Shown here piece by piece: positions 57,169-64,000 of a stretch of DNA of 64,000 nucleotides (its first letter is position 1; each line of letters starts with the position of its first letter). The stretch covers positions 1 to 64,000 of the forward strand of contig CBFGTM010000006.1 in the NCBI GenBank assembly GCA_965652025.1, read 5' to 3'. The notes beneath the pieces are model-generated. The model did no database searches. It was not told the origin of the DNA and saw only the letters and a program-made list of their open reading frames with translations. The position numbers were made by a program, and so were the translations under genes. This DNA is from CAVVWJ01 sp965652025 (GTDB taxonomy: Bacteria; Gemmatimonadota; Gemmatimonadetes; Gemmatimonadales; GWC2-71-9).

Positions 57169-57208
57169 ACGAGGGGCGGCCTGCAATCCGGGGCGCCCCT
57201 CGTCTTTT
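57169..57208 (+). terminator. Intrinsic terminator/attenuator between fae and mtdB
   Basis: A perfect 10-bp stem, ACGAGGGGCG (57169-57178) and CGCCCCTCGT (57194-57203), with a 15-base loop and TTTT after one C. Placed 29 bases after the fae stop and 33 before mtdB. The short T-tract suggests partial read-through. Confidence 0.72.
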
Positions 57209-57240
57209 AGAGACCAATTTACGAGGTGCAGGATTCCCCC

Positions 57241-58167
57241 ATGCGTAAGCTCTTGCTTCAACTCGACAGCTCCAGGCTGCCGAGCGTATTCGATCAGGTC
57301 GTAGCCTATGATGCCGGCGCGGACGTGGTCATGAGTTATGGCGGCGTCATCGAGACCGACGTACGCGACCTGATCCACGGTTGCATTTTTACCCGCGGGC
57401 CGAAGGACCTGCACAATACCGCCGTCTGGATCGGTGGCAGCAACATGTCTGCCGGCGAGCAGCTGCTGGCCATGGCTCAGGACGCCCTCTTCGACCCGTT
57501 TTCGGTGTCGATCATGTTGGACTCCAATGGCTCCAACACCACGGCTGTGGCCGCAGTGGTGAAGATCGAGGAGACGTTGGGCGACCTCAGGGGCAAGAAA
57601 GTCCTCATCCTGGCCGGGACCGGTCCAGTCGGCCAGCGGGCCGCCGGACTGCTGGCCAAGGACGGCGCAGAGGTCACGATTACTTCCCGCAAGCCGGAAC
57701 AGGGAGAAAAGGCCCGGCAGTTCATCAGCGCCCGTTTCAACGTTCCGGTCGAGGCGGTCACGATGAACGATCCCTCCAGCCTTCCCGAGCTGCTTCAGGA
57801 TGTCGAAGTACTGCTCAACTCCGGTCCCGCCGGCGTGCAGATGGTGCCGCGCGGTGCCTGGACCGCTGCCAAGTCCCTCAAGATTGCAGTGGACCTGAAT
57901 GCGGTTCCCCCGCTCGGCATCGAGGGGGTCGAGGTGAACGACGACGGCAATAAGCGGAATGGCGTTGTGGTGTTTGGTGCCTTTGGCGTCGGCAACTTCA
58001 AGACCAAACTCCACAAGGCCTGCGTCGCCCGGCTCTTCACCCGAAACGACCTGGTGCTCGACGCCGAGACCATTGCGGAGATTGCGCGAGAGCTGATCGG
58101 TTCGAAACCACCGGCCAGGAAGGAATCGGAGGCAAAGAAAGAGCTGGTCGGCAGCAAGAAGAAGTAG
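57241..58167 (+). CDS. mtdB: Methylene-tetrahydromethanopterin dehydrogenase (MtdB-like)
   Basis: A 308-residue NAD(P)-dependent enzyme that oxidises methylene-H4MPT to methenyl-H4MPT. KLLLQLDSSRLPSVFDQVVAYDAGAD (landmarks QLDSSRLPSVFD, AYDAGAD), TRGPKDLHNTAVWIGGS and the Rossmann site LAGTGPVGQRAAGLLA, followed by LNSGPAGVQMV, fit the MtdA/MtdB family, and the position next to fae favours MtdB. ATG 57241 is chosen; GTG 57226 is possible. The C-terminus is Lys-rich. Confidence 0.9.
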   Translation: MRKLLLQLDSSRLPSVFDQVVAYDAGADVVMSYGGVIETDVRDLIHGCIFTRGPKDLHNTAVWIGGSNMSAGEQLLAMAQDALFDPFSVSIMLDSNGSNTTAVAAVVKIEETLGDLRGKKVLILAGTGPVGQRAAGLLAKDGAEVTITSRKPEQGEKARQFISARFNVPVEAVTMNDPSSLPELLQDVEVLLNSGPAGVQMVPRGAWTAAKSLKIAVDLNAVPPLGIEGVEVNDDGNKRNGVVVFGAFGVGNFKTKLHKACVARLFTRNDLVLDAETIAEIARELIGSKPPARKESEAKKELVGSKKK

Positions 58168-58171
58168 ACCG

Positions 58172-59224
58172 ATGACCCGCGTCGTGGGTATCGACCCGGG
58201 CACAGTCAGCATCGATGTTTGCGGTCTAGTCGATGGCCGGCTCTATCTGGATCGGAGCTGGCCCACAGTGGAGGCGGTGGCAGACGCCGGTGGATTGCTC
58301 CAGCTCCTGATGGCCGACGGGGCTCCCGATCTCGTCGTCGGCCCGTCCGGTTACGGCCTTCCTCTGGTGCCAGCGAGCCAGGCTTCGGATGAGCAGCTTC
58401 GGCTGGCATTCCTGGCGCTGTCCGGAGAAACCGGAGGAATCGGCGGTTTGAGAAGTCTGGCACGGCAGCTCAGCGCCTCTCCGTTGCCGATGGTCTACAC
58501 CCCCGGAGTCATTCACCTGGACACCGTGCCGGAGCACCGAAAGCTGAACCGCGTGGACCTCGGCACGGCGGACAAACTGTGTGCCGCCGCACTCGGGATT
58601 CACATGCAATGCCTGCGGCTGCAATGCTCTGCTGAGGCGGTCTCGTTTATCCTGGTCGAGCTCGGTGGAGGTTTCACTGCGGGCCTCGCGGTGGAGCAAG
58701 GTCAGGTGGTAGACGGAGTGGGTGGTACCGGCGGCCCGATGGGCTGGCGAGCAGCCGGGGCCCTCGATGGCGAGGTGGCTTTTCTGGCCGGCTCCATTTC
58801 CAAAGCGATGCTGTTTCAGGGCGGCGTGCTCACCTTCCTCGAGCGACAGCCGGACCAGCGAGCTGTGGCCCTGGCAGGGTATGTAGAAGGCGTGGTCAAG
58901 CTGGTGCGGCAGCTTCGCTGTTCTGCGCCCTCAGCAAACGAGATCCTCGTCTCGGGGCGCATCGCGGAGGAACCGGGAATACTGGAGCGCCTTGCCAGCG
59001 AGCTGGGCGACGTGGGAACGGTGCGACCGCTGGTCGGTTTTGCTCGAGCCGCCAAGCAGGGAGCGCAGGGTGCCGCCCTGCTGGCTGATGGACTATCCGG
59101 CGGCCGCCACGCGAGACTGGTAGACCGTCTCCGGGTGCGCGAGGCAAAGGGAACCGTACTCGATCACCTGGTGTTCATCTCGCCTGCAGCTGCACGGCGC
59201 CAGCTCGGAATTCCCGCGCAATGA
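58172..59224 (+). CDS. DUF1464 family protein, ASKHA-like
   Basis: A 350-residue protein with a sugar-kinase/acetate-kinase-like start, VVGIDPGTVSIDVCGL, and a second phosphate-type loop, ILVELGGGFTAGLAVEQG, then GVGGTGGPMGW. This pattern fits DUF1464, a family found in archaea and in bacterial H4MPT gene clusters. The reaction is unknown. Four bases after mtdB and overlapping the next start (ATGA), it is clearly part of the operon. Confidence 0.78.
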   Translation: MTRVVGIDPGTVSIDVCGLVDGRLYLDRSWPTVEAVADAGGLLQLLMADGAPDLVVGPSGYGLPLVPASQASDEQLRLAFLALSGETGGIGGLRSLARQLSASPLPMVYTPGVIHLDTVPEHRKLNRVDLGTADKLCAAALGIHMQCLRLQCSAEAVSFILVELGGGFTAGLAVEQGQVVDGVGGTGGPMGWRAAGALDGEVAFLAGSISKAMLFQGGVLTFLERQPDQRAVALAGYVEGVVKLVRQLRCSAPSANEILVSGRIAEEPGILERLASELGDVGTVRPLVGFARAAKQGAQGAALLADGLSGGRHARLVDRLRVREAKGTVLDHLVFISPAAARRQLGIPAQ

Positions 59225-60381
59225 TGTCGCCGGCAAACACGCGCGTTCTGATTGCAGGGTTGACCACTCGCCCCTTCGCCGTCTCGGCCGCTCGGGCCGG
59301 ATATCGAGTGACGGCTGTGGACGGGTTTGGAGACTGCGATCTTCGGGAATGTGCCGAGGTGATCTGTCCCTGGTTCGAGACGGGTCAGAATTATCACCCA
59401 GAGGCGGCAGCCCAGGCTGTCGCGTCGATACCGGCTCACCTTGCGGCCTACACCTCGAATTTCGAGAACTACCCCACCGCAGTCACTCGCCTGGCTCAGG
59501 CTCGCCGCCTGTTGGGCAACCCCGCCTCCACCCTTACTCGAGTCCGCAACCCGATCGAGCTGATGCATGTGCAGCAGCGCTTCGGCCTCCCTTCGCCCGA
59601 GGCTCGAAGCCGCGCTCCCCGGCCGAGCTCACCCAGGGCATGGCTGCTCAAGCCCCGGCGATCGGGCGGAGGCCACGGAATCCGGCGGTGGTCTTCCGGT
59701 CAGCCAGTGCCTCGCAGCATGTACCTCCAAGAGCGTATCCCGGGACTACCCGGCTCGGTGTCGTTTCTCGCCAACGGCTCCTCCGCGGTGCTGCTCGGCC
59801 TGTCGCGACAGCTCGTGGGAGAGGCTGATTTCGGCGTGGGCTCCTACCGGTACTGCGGAAGCCTCATAGCGGGTCGTGCCACCCAGCTGTTTCCTGACCA
59901 GATCGAACTGCTTCAGCGAGCAGCCGAGATGGCCACCCTTCTAACCCGTGAGTTTCGCCTGGTTGGCCTCAACGGCCTGGATTTCATTGCGAGAAAGGGC
60001 ATCCCCTACCTCACGGAAGTGAATCCCCGCTACTCCTCCTCCATGGAGTTGATCGAGCGCGCCACCGGCTTGTCGATGTTCGAGGCTCACGTCCGCGCCT
60101 GCAGCGGAACCCTGGAGGGCGAGCTGTCGCCGGAGACCCCGGTGCATGGAAAGGCCATCGTGTTCGCCCGGCGGGACATCGAGATCAGCCAGCTTCCGGA
60201 TCAGTCTGGTGCAGCATGGATTGCCGACGTGCCTATGCCGGGAGAGAGGATTTCGCGGGGCCGTCCCATCTGTACCGTCTTTGCAGAGGCGCGCACTGTC
60301 GAGGCCTGCCGGCGGACGCTCGGCGCACGGGCGGCAGCAGTGTATCGATGCCTGAGAACACGGGTGGGTCAGGCGGCATGA
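59221..60381 (+). CDS. ATP-grasp enzyme of the C1 cluster
   Basis: A 386-residue ATP-grasp protein. WLLKPRRSGGGHGIRRW is the nucleotide-binding loop, YLQERIPGLPGSVSFLA and LNGLDFIARKGIPYLTEVNPRYSSSMEL contain the magnesium-binding Glu-Asn pair (TEVNPRYSSSME). Such a gene occurs in methylotroph H4MPT clusters, probably for assembling methanofuran or H4MPT side chains; the ligated acid and amine are unknown. Coupled on both sides by ATGA. Confidence 0.82.
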   Translation: MMSPANTRVLIAGLTTRPFAVSAARAGYRVTAVDGFGDCDLRECAEVICPWFETGQNYHPEAAAQAVASIPAHLAAYTSNFENYPTAVTRLAQARRLLGNPASTLTRVRNPIELMHVQQRFGLPSPEARSRAPRPSSPRAWLLKPRRSGGGHGIRRWSSGQPVPRSMYLQERIPGLPGSVSFLANGSSAVLLGLSRQLVGEADFGVGSYRYCGSLIAGRATQLFPDQIELLQRAAEMATLLTREFRLVGLNGLDFIARKGIPYLTEVNPRYSSSMELIERATGLSMFEAHVRACSGTLEGELSPETPVHGKAIVFARRDIEISQLPDQSGAAWIADVPMPGERISRGRPICTVFAEARTVEACRRTLGARAAAVYRCLRTRVGQAA

Positions 60382-61646
60382 CGGACCGGATTGTGGAGCA
60401 CGTCACCTGTCTGGGCTGTGGCTGTGGCTGCGATGACGTCAGCGTAACCGTGCAGGATGATCGCATCGTGGCGGCGGCTCCCCTCTGTCCCCTGGGCCAG
60501 GCCTGGCTGGTGAATGGACGGATCCCTTCCGAAGTCCTGGTCGAGGGACGCGCCGAGCGATTGGAATCGGCCATCAGCCGAGCCGCTGCGGTCCTCATCG
60601 GCGGCGGGCCGGTGCTGGTCTATCTGGCCCCCGAACTCACCTCTCAGGCCCAGCGTGCTGCTCTGGCCGTGGCCGATCTCCTGGGTGCCTCGGTGGACAC
60701 CGCCACGTCCGAAACCGCTGCCCACGGACTGTTGAGCGCTCAGCGCCGGGGACGCACCAGCGCCACCCTGGGGGAGCTGCGCAACCGGGCAGACACCTAC
60801 CTCTTCTGGGGAGTCGATCCCACCGAGCGCTATCCCCGCTTTCTTGCCCGATACGCGTTGGACCCGGAGGGTCGCCATGTCCCGCAGGGGCGCCGAGGTC
60901 GCCAGGTGATCTCGGTGAGCATCGGGAGCGACCGAGGGCTGCCTGGTGCCGATCTCGAGCTGACGCTGAGCCCGGAGCATGAGATTGCTGCGCTATCCCT
61001 CATGCGAGCGGTGGTTCTCGGTGTTGAGCTCTCCCAGCAAGACCCGATCGCGCAAATGGCGGTTGACCTGGCAGGACGGCTCGCGCGGGCGCGCTATGCC
61101 GTGTTGGTCCACGATGCGGAGGCGACGGCCGAGCCGCGCAACCCGCTGCGGGCCGAGGCCCTGCTAGCGCTGGCCGAGGCTCTCAATGAGCCCACCCGTG
61201 CCGCTCTCTGCAGCCTGCGCGCCGGTGGAAATCGGGTCGGCGCCGAGGCTGTGCTGACGTCGCAGACCGGCTACCCTCTGGCCGTGGATTATTCCCGTGG
61301 ATATCCGCGATACAGCCTGGCCGAGCGGCCGGTTACGCGGCTCCGAAACGGTGGCTTCCGGGCTGCGCTGGTGGCCGGATCGATCAGCGCTGACCAGACA
61401 ACCGCGGGAGCCCTGTCGGCCGTGAGCACGGTGCTGGTGGGACCGCGAGCGAGCCAGTCGGAACTGAAAAGCGTGGTAACCATCGACACCGGCGTTGCTG
61501 GAATCCACGAAGGGGGCACGGCCTACCGGATGGACGAAGTCCCCCTGAGGCTGCGTCCGCCACTCGAGACATCTCAGCCCACCCACCAGGTCCTGGGCTT
61601 ACTCGCCTACGCTATCCGGGACGCGCGCCGCAAGGGTTCGGCATGA
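60378..61646 (+). CDS. fhcB: Formyltransferase/hydrolase complex subunit B (formylmethanofuran dehydrogenase B homologue)
   Basis: A 422-residue homologue of archaeal FwdB/FmdB. The N-terminus holds Cys11, 14, 16 and 18 (TCLGCGCGCDD). In FWGVDPTERYPRFLARY, where the archaeal enzyme has its Cys/Sec ligand region and His-rich PRH, there is no Cys. This agrees with bacterial FhcB, which is a structural subunit without the tungsten/molybdenum cofactor. ATG overlaps the ATP-grasp stop. Confidence 0.85.
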   Translation: MTDRIVEHVTCLGCGCGCDDVSVTVQDDRIVAAAPLCPLGQAWLVNGRIPSEVLVEGRAERLESAISRAAAVLIGGGPVLVYLAPELTSQAQRAALAVADLLGASVDTATSETAAHGLLSAQRRGRTSATLGELRNRADTYLFWGVDPTERYPRFLARYALDPEGRHVPQGRRGRQVISVSIGSDRGLPGADLELTLSPEHEIAALSLMRAVVLGVELSQQDPIAQMAVDLAGRLARARYAVLVHDAEATAEPRNPLRAEALLALAEALNEPTRAALCSLRAGGNRVGAEAVLTSQTGYPLAVDYSRGYPRYSLAERPVTRLRNGGFRAALVAGSISADQTTAGALSAVSTVLVGPRASQSELKSVVTIDTGVAGIHEGGTAYRMDEVPLRLRPPLETSQPTHQVLGLLAYAIRDARRKGSA

Positions 61647-63280
61647 GCCCGACCACTCAGCTGCGGATTGTCGGGGGAGCCGTCCATGACCCTGCCAACC
61701 AGGTTGATGGTGAGGTGCGCGATGTCTGCATCGAAAATGGCCGCATCGTGACCAACCTGTCGGAACGTGCCCCCACGCTGGATGCGAGAGGCATGGTCGT
61801 GATGCCGGGCGGAGTGGATATCCATTCCCACTTCGCCAGCTCGAGCTGCAATCACGCCCGCAGACTGCTGCCGGAGGAGCATGCCGCCGATGTTGCGCCC
61901 GCTCCCGATCTGCTGGGGGATTGGCTGCCGCGGTCCGGCACCGGAGGAACGGTCCCCAGTACCTTCACGACTGGATATCGGTATGCCGGACTGGGCTACA
62001 CCACTGCTTTCGATGCGGCGGTTGCTCCCATCATGGCGCGCCACAGTCATGTCGAGCTGGACGACACCCCGTGCGTCGATGGGGGCGTCTTCATTCTCAT
62101 GGGCAACGACGAGTATCTGCTGCGCCAGGTTGCCGCCGGAGAACGGATCCGAGCTCGAGATTACGCCGCGTGGTTGCTGGGCTCGACCGGTGGGTACGCC
62201 ATCAAGATCGTGAACCCGGGCGGAGTAGAGGCCTGGAAAGGGGGTCAGCGAAACCTGAACGGAATCGACGATGTTCTGGCCACCCACGGCGTCACCCCCC
62301 GAGCCATTCTGGAAACCCTGACCGATACCGCCAATCAGCTTCGTCTGCCTCACCCAGTCCACATTCATTGCAACAGTCTGGGTCTTCCTGGGAACTCCGA
62401 GGTCACGCTGGCCACCATGCAAGCGCTCAGTGGACGGCGCGCGCATTTCACCCACCTGCAGTTTCACAGCTATGGCGGTCCGGGCTGGAAATCGGCGGCG
62501 GCTCCGATCATGGAGTACGTCAACGCACACCCTGAAGTAAGCGTCGATGTCGGCCAGGTGATGTTTGGCTCGGCGACAACGATTACCGCTGATGGACCGG
62601 TTGAATATCTGCTGCACAAGAGCAGCGGTCGCCGGTGGGTCAACATCGACATCGAGTTGGAGACCGGCTGTGGCATCGTCCCCTTTCTCTACAAGGACAA
62701 GGCGGCGGTTTCCGCGCTGCAGTGGGCAATCGGGCTCGAGCTGTTCCTTCTGAGTCAGGACCCGTGGCGGGTGGTCCTGTCCACTGACCATCCCAACGGC
62801 GGCTCGTTTCTTTCCTATCCGGCACTGATTCAGCTTCTGATGGATCGCGGAGCTCGGCAGGAAAGACTGAAACAGGTCAATCCCAGGCTCCTGGCTGGGT
62901 CTGCTCTGGCGGATGGACTGGACCGCGAGTACAGCCTGAACGAGATCGCCATTATCACCCGGGCCGGCCCGGCGCGGCTCCTCGGTCTCAAGCACAAGGG
63001 ACATCTCGGGCCCGGGGCCGACGCCGATGTCACGGTGTATGCCCGGGACCCTGACGTAGCGCAGATGTTCGCCACGCCCAGATACGTGGTGAAGGAAGGA
63101 AGTCTCATGGTGGAGGAGGGACAGCTCCGCCGCGCTCCCGCCGCCCATCGGCTGAGAGTTCAGCCCTCCTACGACGAGCAGCTGCTGCCGGACCTGAAAC
63201 GATACTTCGAGGCTTACTCCACGGTAGCCTTCGATAACTATCCGGTGGTGGACTTGCCCGATGATCCGCTGCCGCTCTAA
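61643..63280 (+). CDS. fhcA: Formyltransferase/hydrolase complex subunit A
   Basis: A 545-residue amidohydrolase-fold subunit that hydrolyses formylmethanofuran (or its bacterial analogue) to formate. Metal-binding landmarks are GGVDIHSHFASSSCN, HPVHIHCNSLGLPGN, AHFTHLQFHSYGG and STDHPNGGSFLSYP with the catalytic Asp. Late GLKHKGHLGPGADADVTVY is the usual beta-sandwich closure. ATGA overlap with fhcB. Confidence 0.93.
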   Translation: MSPTTQLRIVGGAVHDPANQVDGEVRDVCIENGRIVTNLSERAPTLDARGMVVMPGGVDIHSHFASSSCNHARRLLPEEHAADVAPAPDLLGDWLPRSGTGGTVPSTFTTGYRYAGLGYTTAFDAAVAPIMARHSHVELDDTPCVDGGVFILMGNDEYLLRQVAAGERIRARDYAAWLLGSTGGYAIKIVNPGGVEAWKGGQRNLNGIDDVLATHGVTPRAILETLTDTANQLRLPHPVHIHCNSLGLPGNSEVTLATMQALSGRRAHFTHLQFHSYGGPGWKSAAAPIMEYVNAHPEVSVDVGQVMFGSATTITADGPVEYLLHKSSGRRWVNIDIELETGCGIVPFLYKDKAAVSALQWAIGLELFLLSQDPWRVVLSTDHPNGGSFLSYPALIQLLMDRGARQERLKQVNPRLLAGSALADGLDREYSLNEIAIITRAGPARLLGLKHKGHLGPGADADVTVYARDPDVAQMFATPRYVVKEGSLMVEEGQLRRAPAAHRLRVQPSYDEQLLPDLKRYFEAYSTVAFDNYPVVDLPDDPLPL

Positions 63281-63283
63281 CCG

Positions 63284-64000
63284 ATGAAGATCCGCGGCGT
63301 TTTCATTGAGGATACCTTTGCCGAGGCCTTTACCATGCGGGTGGCGCGGGTCGTCGTCACCGGGCGAAGCCGCCGCTGGGTACAGGCCGCGGCGCTCAAG
63401 CTGACCGGCTTCGCGACCTCCGTCATCGGCTGCAAGGTAGAGGCGGGAATCGAGCGGGAGCTTTTGCCTGGTGAGACGCCGGACGGACGCCCCGGCGTCA
63501 GCGTGCTCCTCATGACCATGGGCAAGGATGATCTTGGCAAGCGCCTGATCGAGCGGATCGGACAGACCGTGCTCACCTGCCCCACCACGGCGTGCTACGA
63601 CGGATTGCCGGAGGCACCCGACCGGGTCGGCGTTGGCTCGGCCCTGCGATTTTTCGGCGACGGGTTTCAGGCCAGCAAGGTGATCGGCGGCAAGCGCTTC
63701 TGGAGAATTCCCGTGATGGAGGGCGAGTTTCTGGTGGAGGAAAAATTCGGGATGCTGAAAGGGGTCGGCGGCGGCAACTTTCTGATTCTCGCCCGAACCG
63801 CCGACGCCGCACTTTCGGCGGCCGAAGCGGCCGCCGATGCGATGGCTTCTCTGGAGGGAGTCATTCTACCATTTCCGGGTGGTGTCGTACGGAGTGGCAG
63901 CAAAGTAGGATCCCGGCGCAGCAAGACGATGATCGCGAGCACCAACGACGCCTTCTGCCCCACCCTGCGCGCCGTCACCCGGAGTGCCCTCCCGGAAGAC
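63284..64000 (+). CDS. fhcD: Formylmethanofuran:H4MPT formyltransferase, subunit D (partial)
   Basis: 239 residues are visible before the window ends; no stop is reached, and the family is about 300 long. MKIRGVFIEDTFAEAFTM, LTGFATSVIGCKVEAGIE, CPTTACYDGLP and GGKRFWRIPVMEGEFLVEE are formyltransferase landmarks. It moves the formyl group between H4MPT and the methanofuran-type carrier. Three bases after fhcA; fhcC would be expected downstream, outside the window. Confidence 0.93.
   Translation, partial: MKIRGVFIEDTFAEAFTMRVARVVVTGRSRRWVQAAALKLTGFATSVIGCKVEAGIERELLPGETPDGRPGVSVLLMTMGKDDLGKRLIERIGQTVLTCPTTACYDGLPEAPDRVGVGSALRFFGDGFQASKVIGGKRFWRIPVMEGEFLVEEKFGMLKGVGGGNFLILARTADAALSAAEAAADAMASLEGVILPFPGGVVRSGSKVGSRRSKTMIASTNDAFCPTLRAVTRSALPED

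Overview
The window is high-GC bacterial chromosome (roughly two-thirds G+C by eye), densely packed, with many ATGA, GTGA and TGATG start/stop overlaps. No rRNA, tRNA, CRISPR array, phage or recognisable insertion sequence was seen. A caa3-type oxidase cluster, a plant/cyanobacterial-type FabI and IspH, gluzincin/TolB-propeller/surface-barrel fusions, many small lipoproteins and coding-region low-complexity insertions together suggest a Gemmatimonadota-like soil or sediment bacterium. This assignment is inference from gene style, not from a marker gene.

Layout. 0-6.6 kb: an M42 peptidase paired with a paralogue that has lost its metal ligands, a hypothetical gene, an MhqD/MhqO-like esterase and ring-cleaving dioxygenase pair, an amino-acid permease and an AI-2E-type membrane protein. 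6.7-13 kb: a PAS/GAF histidine kinase with a coupled response regulator, an M16 peptidase and an OsmC protein. 13-23 kb: a membrane hydrolase with a probable ATA start, a GntR regulator with a class V aminotransferase, a tesA/ybbA/ybbP-like block, FabI, and an enoyl-CoA hydratase coupled to a dienoyl-CoA-reductase-like SDR. 24-29.4 kb: a minus-strand caa3 oxidase operon (CtaC, D, E, F, with CtaG). 29.5-34.8 kb: GreA, a GroES-like protein, hydrolases, DUF983, DinB and TMEM175 proteins. 34.8-42.6 kb: a DNA-damage neighbourhood (a Cys-rich micro-protein like the NrdJ tail, a radical SAM protein, an ImuB-like polymerase, 3-methyladenine glycosylase I, DnaE2). 42.6-56.3 kb: sugar dehydrogenase, DUF72, epimerase-like, cyclase, IspH, PAS-Fis regulator, EamA transporter, an odd DExH helicase and a 1029-residue protease/propeller/barrel protein. 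56.4-64 kb: a tetrahydromethanopterin-linked C1 oxidation operon (Fae, MtdB, DUF1464, ATP-grasp, FhcB, FhcA, FhcD), cut by the window end.

Two things stand out. First, a dispersed family of repeat elements with one architecture: arms of 3-6 tandem units of exactly 7 or 8 bp, usually followed by a second arm of reverse-complement units in the same phase. Unit sequence is shared between the two arms of one element but differs between elements. At least eleven occur, between genes, over stop codons, against start codons, and in frame inside coding sequence (three in dnaE2 alone). I know of no named family with this design. Second, the H4MPT C1 operon has a good sigma70-type promoter with a perfect 16-bp tandem duplication at the expected transcription start, and an intrinsic terminator just after fae that could set Fae expression apart from the rest.

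The C1 genes would condense formaldehyde with H4MPT (Fae), oxidise methylene-H4MPT (MtdB) and transfer and hydrolyse the formyl group (FhcD, FhcA, FhcB). The cyclohydrolase (Mch) and FhcC are not in the window. In the 35-43 kb block, the ImuB-like protein lacks the acidic pair of the second polymerase motif and would act as an adaptor for DnaE2 rather than as a polymerase.
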